Below are positions 9,473 through 17,130 of a stretch of DNA of 20,498 nucleotides, in pieces (position 1 is the first letter of the stretch; the number at the start of each line of letters is the position of its first letter). The position numbers were made by a program, and so were the translations under genes. Location: IMG/VR virus record IMGVR_UViG_3300007276_000404, positions 1 to 20,498 of that record; one strand, given 5' to 3'. The notes beneath the pieces are model-generated. The model was given only the letters and a program-made list of their open reading frames with translations, did not search any database and had not been told where the DNA came from. This stretch comes from a virus.

Positions 9473-9501
9473 TTGACTACCAACCTGAATCTAGGTATAA
9501 T
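9473..9501 (+). promoter_or_regulatory. Sigma70-type promoter P2
   Basis: TTGACT (9473-9478) and TATAAT (9496-9501) are separated by exactly 17 bp in the short gap after TerL. The expected start near 9508 leaves a leader of about 23 nt before the HNH ATG. It should drive the HNH, portal and downstream head genes. No terminator is visible between TerL and this promoter. Confidence 0.85.
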
Positions 9502-9530
9502 TTTGGTATTAGAAAATATGGAAACTAAAG

Positions 9531-9893
9531 ATGGATTTAAAGCGAGATTTAGTAAAATACGTTAGAGACAAGGCAAAGTCTAAGTACGAGAAAGGTACTG
9601 AGTGCGAAATTTGTGGGGAAACTGACGATCTTGACTTTCACCATTTCCATGGCTTAAGCCAGCTACTACATAGGTGGGTAGCTAAAAACAAATTAGATGA
9701 AGGCGATATCTTAAAGTTTAGAGACCGCTTTATTGCTGAGCACTTAGACGAACTATATAAACATACAGTAACTCTGTGCCATGCGCATCACTTAAAACTT
9801 CACTCGATTTATGGGAAGAATCCGACCCTAGGGACGGCTTTGAAACAGGCGAGATGGGTTAAGATTCAAAGAGAAAAACATGGCTTGGTATAA
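9531..9893 (+). CDS. HNH endonuclease
   Basis: A 120-aa small nuclease. CEIC (C25, C28) and C83-x2-H form the likely zinc site. 'LDFHHFH' (H37-H38) supplies the first HNH histidines, and 'TLCHAHHLKLHSIYGKNP' with H84-H91 completes the HNH fold. A basic amphipathic N terminus and a C-terminal 'KQARWVKIQREKHG' helix surround it. HNH proteins encoded next to TerL and portal in HK97-type phages (HK97 gp74 is the model) help the terminase cut DNA, which is the likely role here; a homing endonuclease is less likely given the fixed position and small size. It is the first gene after P2, with a modest purine-rich ribosome site. Its last 14 nt overlap the portal gene. Confidence 0.88.
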   Translation: MDLKRDLVKYVRDKAKSKYEKGTECEICGETDDLDFHHFHGLSQLLHRWVAKNKLDEGDILKFRDRFIAEHLDELYKHTVTLCHAHHLKLHSIYGKNPTLGTALKQARWVKIQREKHGLV

Positions 9894-11073
9894 TCATCCG
9901 GTAAAAAGCGTTTTGAGCAAATTTAATCGTGCTCAGCCTGCCATAAGCGGAGAACACGGAAGTCAGAGCTCTTTAGAGCAGACATATAAGTACGAGCAGG
10001 CTTACGAAGAGATTGAAGTAGTAAACCGTGCTGTAAATATGCTTATAGACGATGTGTCAGAAATTCCTACTGCGGTAGGAGACCAGCTAAAGATACCAGC
10101 AGTAAGAAAGAATATAAAAAAGAGTAGGGTGGATAAGCTAGTTAACTTACAGCCCAACCCTTACCAAGATATAAATACGTTTAGACGCAACTTAGTTGCG
10201 GATTATTTACTAGACGGCAATATATTTATTTACTTTGATGGCGCGTATTTGTATCATTTGCCCGCAGATAAGGTAACCATAGAGCCCGACATAAAGACTC
10301 ATGTAAAGAACTATACATATAACAGAGATATTGTATTCCAACCTAATGAAATTATCCATATAAAAGAGAATAGTTTTAAATCAATATACAGAGGGACTTC
10401 TAGACTTAAGCCTGCTGTAGGAACCATCAATTTACTACTGTCTATGAAAAGGTTTCAGAAGAACTTCTTCAAGAATGGAGCAGTTCCCGGTTTAGTATTA
10501 AAAAGCCCAGATACTTTATCAGAAAAGATTAAAAATAGACTTACACAATCGTGGCAGGCTAAATATAGACCGGAATCAGGAGGCAGAAGCCCTCTTATCC
10601 TAGATGGGGGTCTAACTATAGATAGTGTATCAAATGTTAATTTTAAAGAATTAGACTTTCAACAGTCTATTGAAGACAACGAAAAGATTTTATTAAAAGC
10701 GTTAGGAGTACCTCCTATCCTTTTAGATTCGGGAAATAACGCAAATTTAAGGCCGAATCTAAGATTATACTATTTGGAGTCCGTACTTCCTATAGTGAGA
10801 AAAATTAATTTTGGTGTGGAAAGGTACTTTGGGTTTGCAATTAGGGAGGATATTACAGATATCCCAGCTCTACAGCCAGAGCTTAGAGACCAATCCGCAT
10901 ACTACTCCACTCTAGTTAACGGCGGAATACTGACGGCAAATGAAGCCCGTGTTGCTCTAGGCAAAGAGGAGCTTGATGGGGATGAAAATAACCAAGTGCG
11001 CATACCTGCTAATATAGCCGGAAGTGCTGCAAATCCAGACGAAGGCGGAGCACCCGCACAAGGACAAGACTAA
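9880..11073 (+). CDS. HK97-type portal protein
   Basis: A 397-aa portal, forming the ring at one capsid vertex through which DNA enters and leaves and onto which the tail docks. Typical features are 'NRAVNMLIDDVSEIP' near residue 50, the 'KLVNLQPNPYQDINTFRRNLVADYLLDGNIFIY' region, 'GTSRLKPAVGTINLLLSMKRFQKNFFKNGAVPGLVL' (long stem helices), and the tail-end 'LGVPPILLDSGNNANLRPNLRLYYLESVLPIVRKI'. The C-terminal end is low-complexity (AANPDEGGAPAQGQ), as in many portals. The length is usual for the family. The ATG lies inside the HNH gene (14-nt overlap), indicating translational coupling. It is followed by a small protein and then the protease-capsid gene. Confidence 0.93.
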   Translation: MAWYNHPVKSVLSKFNRAQPAISGEHGSQSSLEQTYKYEQAYEEIEVVNRAVNMLIDDVSEIPTAVGDQLKIPAVRKNIKKSRVDKLVNLQPNPYQDINTFRRNLVADYLLDGNIFIYFDGAYLYHLPADKVTIEPDIKTHVKNYTYNRDIVFQPNEIIHIKENSFKSIYRGTSRLKPAVGTINLLLSMKRFQKNFFKNGAVPGLVLKSPDTLSEKIKNRLTQSWQAKYRPESGGRSPLILDGGLTIDSVSNVNFKELDFQQSIEDNEKILLKALGVPPILLDSGNNANLRPNLRLYYLESVLPIVRKINFGVERYFGFAIREDITDIPALQPELRDQSAYYSTLVNGGILTANEARVALGKEELDGDENNQVRIPANIAGSAANPDEGGAPAQGQD

Positions 11074-11074
11074 T

Positions 11075-11500
11075 ATGGGAACTAATGTGAGACGTAAAAG
11101 AGCGGTAGCTAAGCAGGTTGCGGAGATTTTTGTTCGAGAAGGTAAGATTTTAGACCCTCTGGAATGGACGGCTCTTAAAGACAAACCTTTGAATGTAGCG
11201 GCAATTCGTATGCACCTAGGCAGCTGGAATAGAATGCTAGCCCGAGTTAGAACTGCAGAGCCCGAGCTATGGGCACTCATTGGAACAGACGAAGGAAAAA
11301 AGCATACTCCCGTAGTAAAAGCGAACTCAGTTAATGCCAAAAAAGAAGAGCCCAGTTTAATTGATAAGATTAAAGACAAGGTATCTTCCGACCCTAAAGA
11401 TGACCCTAAAGCAGCCCTAACTGCTGCTATGAAGGCGGCTAAAAAAGCCAAAGACTCTGAAGAAGCAGAGAAGAAGGCAGCAGCAGATGAAAATAACTAA
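11075..11500 (+). CDS. Small Lys/Ala-rich head-module protein, function unknown
   Basis: A 141-aa protein. The N-terminal half is a basic, mostly helical domain ('NVRRKRAVAKQVAEIFVREGKILDPLEWTALKDKPLNVAAIRMHLGSWNRML') that resembles a DNA-binding or helical bundle fold. The C-terminal half is a low-complexity tail of Lys, Ala, Glu and Asp ('AAMKAAKKAKDSEEAEKKAA'), probably a charged single helix. The start is put at 11075, 2 nt after the portal stop and behind an AAGGA-type site. The frame stays open upstream to an ATG at 11024 inside the portal gene, but that stretch has no convincing ribosome site. The position between portal and protease suggests a head assembly factor; a scaffold-like or DNA-binding role is speculative. 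It overlaps the next gene by 14 nt. Confidence 0.6.
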   Translation: MGTNVRRKRAVAKQVAEIFVREGKILDPLEWTALKDKPLNVAAIRMHLGSWNRMLARVRTAEPELWALIGTDEGKKHTPVVKANSVNAKKEEPSLIDKIKDKVSSDPKDDPKAALTAAMKAAKKAKDSEEAEKKAAADENN

Positions 11501-13463
11501 TAAAGTTTTTAATCTAACATCGTCCTTCGAGAAAGTAAAATCTCAAGATGATGGAAGCGTAGTAATTAGAGGCATGGCGTCTACTCCAGACATAGATAGA
11601 TCTGGAGATATTATTGACCCCAATGCTTGGAATAAAGGCGGGTTAATTGATTTTAAAGCTAACCCTGTAATTTTATTCAATCACAATTACGATCGTCCAA
11701 TAGGAAAGGCCACGGGTGTAACCGTGTCTGATAATGGACTAGAGATCGAAGTAAAAATTAGTAAGGCCGCAGGCGATGTTTGCGACCTAATTAAGGACGG
11801 TATCCTTGGAGCATTTTCTGTTGGTTTCAGAGTTAAGGATGCAGATTATATAGAAGAAACCAACGGCCTGTTAATTAAAGACGCGGAATTATTCGAAGTA
11901 TCAGTAGTATCGGTACCTTGTAATCAAGCTGCTACCTTTTCATTAGCGAAGTCTTTTAGTTCTGAAAAAGAATATGAAGACTATAAAAAAACTTTCACAC
12001 ATAGTGTAGACCTAGCCGGTCAGTCTCTGGCTAAGGAAGAAGCAATAGCTTCTAGCATAGCTAGCGACGCACCGGACGGAGAAGCACAAGCTTCTCATCA
12101 GGAGAAAACAATGGATCCTAAAGACCTAGAAGCTTTGATGAAGAAAGTAGCGGATGAAACTGCTACTAAAATCGCATTACAAGCTGCTGAAAAGAAAGCT
12201 GCAGACGAAGCACAAGCGAAAGCTACTGCTGATGCTGAAGCTGCAAAACAAGCTCAAGACGAAGAAACTCGCAAAGCTGTAGAAGTATCAGTAATTACTG
12301 GCACTGAGCAACTAGCCAAAGATTTCGAACAAAAGCTTTCCGCAAAAGACGCCGACATGGCTGCAACTATTGAGTCTTTCCGCAAGGAACTAGACGAAAA
12401 AGCTGCAGAATTGGCTTCTATTCAAGAGTCAAAAATGCGCTTTAATGATCGTGGCAACAATGGTGAGGGAATTGTAAAATTCGCTGACGAATTTGTACAG
12501 GCACATATTTTGGGTATTATCACTGATAAAGGCTTTGAAACTGATTTCGCAAAGTCCCTAATGGAAAAAGCTGGTGTTGATTATACTACATCTGCTGCTG
12601 ACATTGATCAAACCGTTGCTAACCGCATCGAAAAAGAAATTATGCAAGAGCTACGCGTAGCAGGACTATTCCGTGAAATCCCAGTGATTGCCGGCGCTAC
12701 AGTTCTACCTATGCAGCCTGATTCAAACCCTGCTACATTCCAGACTACCGGCGATACTTCTGGTAACTTGGAAGAGTACGGTGCAGTAGATGCAGCCTTC
12801 GACGTGCAGCAAGTAATCCTTAATGCATATCGTCTAATCTCAAGCACATATATCGACAACGATACTGATGAGCAAATTCTTATTGCTCTATTGCCTATGC
12901 TTGTAGATGCAGTTGCACGTGCACATGCACGAGCAGTTGATAGCATGATTATCAACGGAGCTGGCTCAATTGATGGCCTAGATACTTATGCTTCTGTCAC
13001 TGATAGTACTCTAAGTATTGGAGGTGGTGCACTTCTAACAGCTGCAGGCCTACTTAACGCTCGTCAGGTAATGGGTAAGTACGGTATGAATCCTCGTGAT
13101 ATCGCCTACGTAGTTAGCCAGAACGGTTATTACGATCTACTAGATGACGCGGGATTCCAAGACATCAATGAAGTTGGTAGTGATATCGCTATGAAGGTTA
13201 ATGGTACTGTTGGAGCTGTTTACGGTTCTCAAGTAGTTGTATCAGACAGCTTCCCAGCTGAAGCAGCGGGTACTCCTGCAGGCTTTGCTGTTAATATCCG
13301 TAACTACGTGATACCTCGTCTACGCGGTATCAAGCTAGAGACTGATTACGAAGTAATGGCGCAGCGTTCTGTGATCGTTGGTAGCCAAGCACTAGGTTTT
13401 GAAGAGCTTACTGCGGGTGTTGCCGGCCATGATGGTTGCATCAAGATCGACTTTGCAGCATAA
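11487..13463 (+). CDS. Prohead protease fused to major capsid protein
   Basis: A 658-aa polyprotein. Residues about 1-155 are an HK97-type prohead protease (U35/S78 group), with likely catalytic H66 in 'NHNYDRPIGK', S111 in 'GAFSVGF' and an acidic partner near E137 in 'ELFEVSVVSVPCNQAA'. Residues about 156-310 form a linker and a coiled-coil, Ala/Lys/Glu-rich delta or scaffold domain. Residues about 315-658 are an HK97-fold capsid protein ('IMQELRVAGLFREIPVIAGATVLPM', 'DAVARAHARAVDSMIINGAG', 'LRGIKLETDYEVMAQRSVIVGSQALGFEEL'). The protease probably cuts between scaffold and shell during maturation, plausibly near 315-325. Most HK97-like phages encode protease and capsid separately. An internal ribosome site with M209 probably allows the shell part to be made alone. 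A terminator follows. Confidence 0.92.
   Translation: MKITNKVFNLTSSFEKVKSQDDGSVVIRGMASTPDIDRSGDIIDPNAWNKGGLIDFKANPVILFNHNYDRPIGKATGVTVSDNGLEIEVKISKAAGDVCDLIKDGILGAFSVGFRVKDADYIEETNGLLIKDAELFEVSVVSVPCNQAATFSLAKSFSSEKEYEDYKKTFTHSVDLAGQSLAKEEAIASSIASDAPDGEAQASHQEKTMDPKDLEALMKKVADETATKIALQAAEKKAADEAQAKATADAEAAKQAQDEETRKAVEVSVITGTEQLAKDFEQKLSAKDADMAATIESFRKELDEKAAELASIQESKMRFNDRGNNGEGIVKFADEFVQAHILGIITDKGFETDFAKSLMEKAGVDYTTSAADIDQTVANRIEKEIMQELRVAGLFREIPVIAGATVLPMQPDSNPATFQTTGDTSGNLEEYGAVDAAFDVQQVILNAYRLISSTYIDNDTDEQILIALLPMLVDAVARAHARAVDSMIINGAGSIDGLDTYASVTDSTLSIGGGALLTAAGLLNARQVMGKYGMNPRDIAYVVSQNGYYDLLDDAGFQDINEVGSDIAMKVNGTVGAVYGSQVVVSDSFPAEAAGTPAGFAVNIRNYVIPRLRGIKLETDYEVMAQRSVIVGSQALGFEELTAGVAGHDGCIKIDFAA
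12111..13463 (+). CDS. Separate major capsid precursor from internal start
   Basis: Inside the protease-capsid gene an ATG at 12111, in frame and equal to M209 of the fusion, is preceded by AGGAG at 12100-12104 with a 6-nt spacer. This is a stronger ribosome site than the one for the full-length gene. The product would be 450 aa: about 100 residues of coiled-coil scaffold (delta domain) plus the HK97-fold shell, exactly the architecture of a normal stand-alone HK97 capsid precursor. Codon choice also changes near this point: arginine codons before it are mostly AGA, after it almost all CGN, as in highly expressed genes. Together these imply that hundreds of capsid subunits are made from this start and fewer protease fusions from the upstream one. 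This is inferred, not shown. Confidence 0.75.
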   Translation: MDPKDLEALMKKVADETATKIALQAAEKKAADEAQAKATADAEAAKQAQDEETRKAVEVSVITGTEQLAKDFEQKLSAKDADMAATIESFRKELDEKAAELASIQESKMRFNDRGNNGEGIVKFADEFVQAHILGIITDKGFETDFAKSLMEKAGVDYTTSAADIDQTVANRIEKEIMQELRVAGLFREIPVIAGATVLPMQPDSNPATFQTTGDTSGNLEEYGAVDAAFDVQQVILNAYRLISSTYIDNDTDEQILIALLPMLVDAVARAHARAVDSMIINGAGSIDGLDTYASVTDSTLSIGGGALLTAAGLLNARQVMGKYGMNPRDIAYVVSQNGYYDLLDDAGFQDINEVGSDIAMKVNGTVGAVYGSQVVVSDSFPAEAAGTPAGFAVNIRNYVIPRLRGIKLETDYEVMAQRSVIVGSQALGFEELTAGVAGHDGCIKIDFAA

Positions 13464-13491
13464 TCTTTAACTAGATTAAGAATAAAGACAA

Positions 13492-13517
13492 GGGGGAGTT
13501 CGCTCCCCCGAGTTTTT
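13492..13517 (+). terminator. Rho-independent terminator T2
   Basis: GGGGGAG (13492-13498) pairs perfectly with CTCCCCC (13503-13509) around a TTCG loop, with TTTTT at 13513-13517. This is a strong G+C stem placed 29 nt after the capsid stop. Some readthrough is presumably needed for the connector genes, because no promoter is visible behind it. A weaker inverted repeat (TAATCT/AGATTA) lies just before it, overlapping the capsid stop codon. Confidence 0.88.
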
Positions 13518-13531
13518 ACTAATAGGCTTAT

Positions 13532-14122
13532 ATGACAAATCTAATAACATTGGAAGAGTATAAAGAGACAAGTGGTATAACTACTACTAAAGAAGATGCA
13601 CGTCTTGAGCTTCTTATTACGTCTGTGAGTCAATTAGTAAAAACTTATTGTGGTAGAACTTTTGTAGATCATTATGATGATGATAAAATTGAAACTTTCA
13701 ATATAGACTATGACACTACCCGTGTCTATCTTAGTGAGTTTCCTATACAAGGTGTAGTTACTGTAGAAGAGAGAAGTTCCTATCAGCAAGATTATGAGTA
13801 CCGTACAGAAGAAGCTTTCGAATACTATATAGATACTGACACTGACAGCATTATAAAAACAACCGGAGGTTCTGGGTTTCTTAACTGGTGTAAGGGTCCG
13901 GGAGCTGTAAGAGTTACTTATTGCGGAGGGTTTGAAGAAACTCCAGAAGACCTCAAACTAGCTTTATATGACCTAGTTACCTATTATCATAAAGATGAGC
14001 ATAAGGAGATGAGAGTAATAGCGGGGTCAACGATTCGTAACAACGCATCCGTAAGTCAGGCTAATAATATTACTTTCCCAGATCATATAAAGAGAGTTTT
14101 AGATTTATATAAGAGCTTCTAA
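13532..14122 (+). CDS. Head-tail connector protein (gp6-like)
   Basis: A 196-aa protein resembling the HK97 gp6 / phiE125 gp8 type connectors that form the first ring below the portal. Typical elements are the N-terminal 'MTNLITLEEYKETSGITTTKEDARLELLITSVSQLVKTYCGRTF' (helical bundle start), a central beta part ('VYLSEFPIQGVVTVEERSSYQQDYEYR'), 'GAVRVTYCGGFEETPEDLKLALYDLVTYYHK', and a terminal helix. Family members are usually somewhat shorter; the extra length is in the central beta insertion. It lies directly downstream of the capsid gene, the usual position. The ribosome site is weak, and the stop overlaps the next ATG (TAATG), giving coupling. Confidence 0.85.
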   Translation: MTNLITLEEYKETSGITTTKEDARLELLITSVSQLVKTYCGRTFVDHYDDDKIETFNIDYDTTRVYLSEFPIQGVVTVEERSSYQQDYEYRTEEAFEYYIDTDTDSIIKTTGGSGFLNWCKGPGAVRVTYCGGFEETPEDLKLALYDLVTYYHKDEHKEMRVIAGSTIRNNASVSQANNITFPDHIKRVLDLYKSF

Positions 14123-15480
14123 TGAGCCGATCTGATGTAACAAAGCATATAACCAAGCCTCTTCTTAAAACATTAGAGAAAGAAGCTAGAGATGTTACCA
14201 GGAAGGACGTACAAGCCCAGACGGGGCAGCTACTTATTCTAAATGATATTAAGGTTTTTAAAAAAATAATTAAAGAATCTACCGGAGTTATTATAAGTAA
14301 TTCCGCAGAAAAGACAGCCTATGCAGCCGCAGTATCTAAAGCCTCTTCACTACAGAAAAGTTTTAGTAGTAAAAAGGCTAATAAGGCTCGTTTTAACACT
14401 ATAGTTAGACGATTGCCAGAAGTTCTACCTGAATCCAAGTTTGTGCTAGGTAAAACTGTGTTTATAGTAACTAATTTTACAAGTTCTATGTCTATTATTA
14501 AAGATGTAATTTTTGATAGTCTAGTTACTAGCGGTGCTTTAACAGCTTCACAGAAAGAAGAGACAAAAAGCTTAATTCATAAAGGGCATGGAGTTAGAGG
14601 AAATGCAGTATCTCAAGTAGGTATTGCACAAGGCATCTCCAGATTAGGGAACTTATCTGGAGTCGACTCACAAAAAGCACTTAAGGTACTAGATAGCAAT
14701 CTAGAGAGCTTTTTCACAAAAGGGAAAATAAGCCTAGCCCAAATGAATGAAATCCAGAAGCTAACCGTTAAGTACAACCAAATGGTCACAACTAGGGGGA
14801 AGCTAAAAGCACAATACTTTTCCATTATTGATTTTCAAGAAGGCAAGGAGAACCTAGGAGTCGACTCACAGATGGAGAAGGCCTTAGTTAAAGTTTTTAG
14901 GCAGTATATAGATTATATAGCCCCTAAATTGGCAGATATAAAAGGCTCTAGCTCCTTAGTTCAGAAGGTAGAGAAGCAGCTAGTTAAATCGATAGCGGGT
15001 AAACCCTCTAAACGTAAGAGAGTTAAAACTCCCACAGGTAAATACTCCGCCAAGTCTAGAGGTACCTCTAGCGTAAGGCAGAAGAAAGGCGGTAAGCCTA
15101 AAATAACTTTAACCAGGTCTAAAAGAATAAAGAAAGCAAAATTTACTCGTAAAGGTACCGCGTCCTCTCCTTTTGAGCTAATAGCTGCCCTTAACAAAGC
15201 ACTGCCCGCAACAATAAGAGCTAATATGGGCAGCCCTAAACTAAATTATAGAACAGGTGTGTTTGCTAATAGTGTTAAAGTAACTAATATAATGGTTCCT
15301 CCAAGAGGGTACCCTGTAATAGACTATACGTACCAGCAGGAGCCGTATGGAGTTTTTGAGGTAGGAAATAGCCGTTTGGCTTCTTTGGATAGAGACCCAA
15401 GAAACATTATTGACGAAACAATACGAGAGTTAGCTGTACTAGCTGCTTTTCGTAAGTTTCATACTAGGAGAGTATTTTGA
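14122..15480 (+). CDS. Large neck or tail-completion candidate with basic linker
   Basis: A 452-aa protein in the position where a short head-closure or tail-completion protein (HK97 gp7/gp10-like) is expected, but more than twice as long. Residues about 1-290 are mainly helical, with two similar segments around 'GVDSQ' (near 181 and 247). Residues about 293-345 are strongly basic ('KPSKRKRVKTPTGK', 'RSKRIKKAKFTRKG'). The C-terminal part (about 350-452) has the look of a compact virion domain ('LPATIRANMGSPKLNYRTGVFANSVKVTNIMV', 'YTYQQEPYGVFEVG', 'RDPRNIIDETIRELA'). The basic tract may contact DNA at the neck. The C-terminal domain may be the true neck/tail-completion unit, with the N-terminal part an addition. 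Function is inferred from position. It overlaps the next gene by 4 nt. Confidence 0.55.
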   Translation: MSRSDVTKHITKPLLKTLEKEARDVTRKDVQAQTGQLLILNDIKVFKKIIKESTGVIISNSAEKTAYAAAVSKASSLQKSFSSKKANKARFNTIVRRLPEVLPESKFVLGKTVFIVTNFTSSMSIIKDVIFDSLVTSGALTASQKEETKSLIHKGHGVRGNAVSQVGIAQGISRLGNLSGVDSQKALKVLDSNLESFFTKGKISLAQMNEIQKLTVKYNQMVTTRGKLKAQYFSIIDFQEGKENLGVDSQMEKALVKVFRQYIDYIAPKLADIKGSSSLVQKVEKQLVKSIAGKPSKRKRVKTPTGKYSAKSRGTSSVRQKKGGKPKITLTRSKRIKKAKFTRKGTASSPFELIAALNKALPATIRANMGSPKLNYRTGVFANSVKVTNIMVPPRGYPVIDYTYQQEPYGVFEVGNSRLASLDRDPRNIIDETIRELAVLAAFRKFHTRRVF

Positions 15481-15938
15481 GTACTGAGGTAAGCAGACTT
15501 TATGCCAGTAAACGGCAGGGAATAGTAACTGCCATGGCCGAGCAGCTGAAAGTAATAGATGGCAACGGAGCTTACCTCACAGACCTAGATTATAGAGCAG
15601 AACCTACGCTTAAATACTGGGACGAGATAGAGCAATTTCCGGCAGTGCATATAAATGCAGGGTCAGAATCAAGAGAATACATAGGTGCAGGACATAAGAA
15701 CAGATTTTTGTCTGTTACCTTACGACTATATGTAAATGAAGAAGAATCAGTAAACGCACTAGATAGTCTAATTGAAGATGTAGAAACAGTGCTAGAAGAC
15801 AACTCTCGATTAGCATATAAGGATAAATTAGGTGTACAACAGTACACACATCAAATCACAATCATCAGTATTGATACTGATGAAGGTGTGCTGGACCCCA
15901 TAGGAGTAGCAGAAATGCTTGTGGAGGTTCGCTACTAG
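15477..15938 (+). CDS. Tail terminator-like protein
   Basis: A 153-aa protein with the look of a phage tail terminator or gpU-type protein that caps the growing tail tube and joins it to the head. It has an N-terminal helix ('VSRLYASKRQGIVTAMAEQLKVIDGNGAYL'), then 'FPAVHINAGSESREYIGAGHKNRFLSVTLRLYVNEEESVNALDSLIEDVETVLEDN', then a final beta part ending 'PIGVAEMLVEVRY'. The start is an unusual TTG at 15477 overlapping the upstream stop (TTTGA), supported by AGGAG at 15466-15470 with a 6-nt spacer. Starts further down would cut into the first helix. It precedes the tail tube gene, the normal siphophage order. Confidence in the family is moderate, in the start high. Confidence 0.7.
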   Translation: MSTEVSRLYASKRQGIVTAMAEQLKVIDGNGAYLTDLDYRAEPTLKYWDEIEQFPAVHINAGSESREYIGAGHKNRFLSVTLRLYVNEEESVNALDSLIEDVETVLEDNSRLAYKDKLGVQQYTHQITIISIDTDEGVLDPIGVAEMLVEVRY

Positions 15939-15988
15939 AAAATACTGGCACGAATAAATGTTCACGCCCAAGTCTTTTCAAGATTACA

Positions 15989-15999
15989 TAGGAGATTAC
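15989..15999 (+). promoter_or_regulatory. Shine-Dalgarno cassette TAGGAGATTAC (copy 3)
   Basis: The third copy of the 11-mer, 1 nt before the tail tube ATG at 16001. A partial copy, AGATTAC, lies at 15981-15987. AGGAG is at 15990-15994, a 6-nt spacer. The rest of the 60-nt gap holds nothing that I recognise. Confidence 0.75.
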
Positions 16000-16000
16000 T

Positions 16001-17122
16001 ATGACAGATATTTTATATTTTAGTAGAGATACTAAAGTCTACATTGAAATTGGTGCTAACATTTGGGAAATACCAGTTCTTGACGGCTTTAGCTTCTCTC
16101 AATCAACAAACGCTACAGAGATTTCAATTAATGAAATGGAAAACGCTACAGGTGTTAGCCGTAGAGGCAAGCAAATGTTTAATGACTCTTATGCTCCCGC
16201 AGAATGGTCTTTTAGCACGTATGCTCGTCCTTTTGTTTCGACAGGCACAGGCGCGGGGGCTGCAGACGATGTTCTAGCTCACCACGCAGTCGAAGAAGTA
16301 CTATGGGCTCTTATGGTCGGTGATGCCGCTTACACAGAAAATGTAGCCGCCCCCAATGTATTTACTGGAGTAGTTCCAACCTTGGCAGACTCCGACATTG
16401 ACTTTTCCGGCTCAAATAAAAGCTCTTTGGGTACGTGTACTCTTCATTTTGTACTAGGTGCATGTAATGGGGCTAATGAGGCCTTCTATTCAATTTCGGG
16501 GGCTGTAGTAGATACAGCAACTATTGACTTTGATATTGATGGTATTGCTACTATTAATTGGTCTGGTTTCGGCTCTATTATATCAGAGGAAGCTACCGGA
16601 CCTACCGCAACTATTTATGAAGGTATCCCAGCAACTAATAACTATATTAGGAATCGTCTTACCTCGCTAGCAATTACAGGTTCTGGTACTGGAAATTTCG
16701 AGGCTACTTACGATATTACTCTAACCGGAGGAAGTATTGAAGTTAGTAATAACTTATCCTTTCTAACTCCTGAGACTCTTTGTGCTGTTAATCAGCCTAT
16801 AGGGCATGTTACAGGCACTAGGTCAATAAGCGGTAATTTTACTTGTTACCTAAATGCGGATACTGTTACATCAGACCATAGTGCAGACTTGTGGGAAGAT
16901 CTAATTGAGAGTACAACTATAGTAACTAACTCTTTTGGTCTTAACTTTAAGATTGGCGGAGCCTCGGCAGCCCCTCGTGTAGAAATGAACATGGCACAAT
17001 GTCACCTAGAAATTCCAACTCATTCTTTAGATGATGTGGTGTCTCTTGATGTCACCTTCAGTGCTTTAGGGTCTACTATAGATGCAACTGACGAACTAGT
17101 TGTTACCTACGTAGGTGTATAA
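16001..17122 (+). CDS. Major tail tube protein
   Basis: A 373-aa protein that stacks in rings to form the tail tube. The N-terminal 'FSRDTKVYIEIGANIWEIPVLDGFSFSQSTNATEISINEMENATGVSRRGKQMFNDSYAPAEWSFSTYARPF' is typical of tail tube proteins, including large T5 pb6-type forms: beta strands, then a loop rich in Arg/Lys, then 'AEWSFSTY'. The central part (about 80-200) is variable and Gly/Thr/Asn-rich. The C-terminal half ('RNRLTSLAITGSGTGNFEATYDITLTGGSIEVSNNLSFLTPETL' to 'VEMNMAQCHLEIPTHSLDDVVSLDVTFSALGS') completes a second tube-like beta domain. At 373 aa it is longer than lambda-type tube proteins. It has a perfect ribosome site and is followed by a promoter and terminator hairpin, fitting a very abundant product. 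Confidence 0.88.
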   Translation: MTDILYFSRDTKVYIEIGANIWEIPVLDGFSFSQSTNATEISINEMENATGVSRRGKQMFNDSYAPAEWSFSTYARPFVSTGTGAGAADDVLAHHAVEEVLWALMVGDAAYTENVAAPNVFTGVVPTLADSDIDFSGSNKSSLGTCTLHFVLGACNGANEAFYSISGAVVDTATIDFDIDGIATINWSGFGSIISEEATGPTATIYEGIPATNNYIRNRLTSLAITGSGTGNFEATYDITLTGGSIEVSNNLSFLTPETLCAVNQPIGHVTGTRSISGNFTCYLNADTVTSDHSADLWEDLIESTTIVTNSFGLNFKIGGASAAPRVEMNMAQCHLEIPTHSLDDVVSLDVTFSALGSTIDATDELVVTYVGV

Positions 17123-17130
17123 AAAAGTTC

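Noticed and set aside
9518-9565. 15-codon frame starting at ATG 9518 just after P2
   Set aside because: It has no ribosome site and overlaps the HNH start out of frame.
11024-11074. Earlier ATG for the 141-aa protein inside the portal gene
   Set aside because: It lacks a clear ribosome site and lies in a region constrained by portal coding. ATG 11075 has an AAGGA-type site and standard 2-nt spacing after the portal stop.
10957-11451. 164-aa minus-strand frame across the portal end and the following gene
   Set aside because: It is antisense to two genes on the + strand and no promoter or ribosome site supports it. The Ala/Ser/Leu-rich content is expected from the antisense of a Lys/Ala-rich tail.
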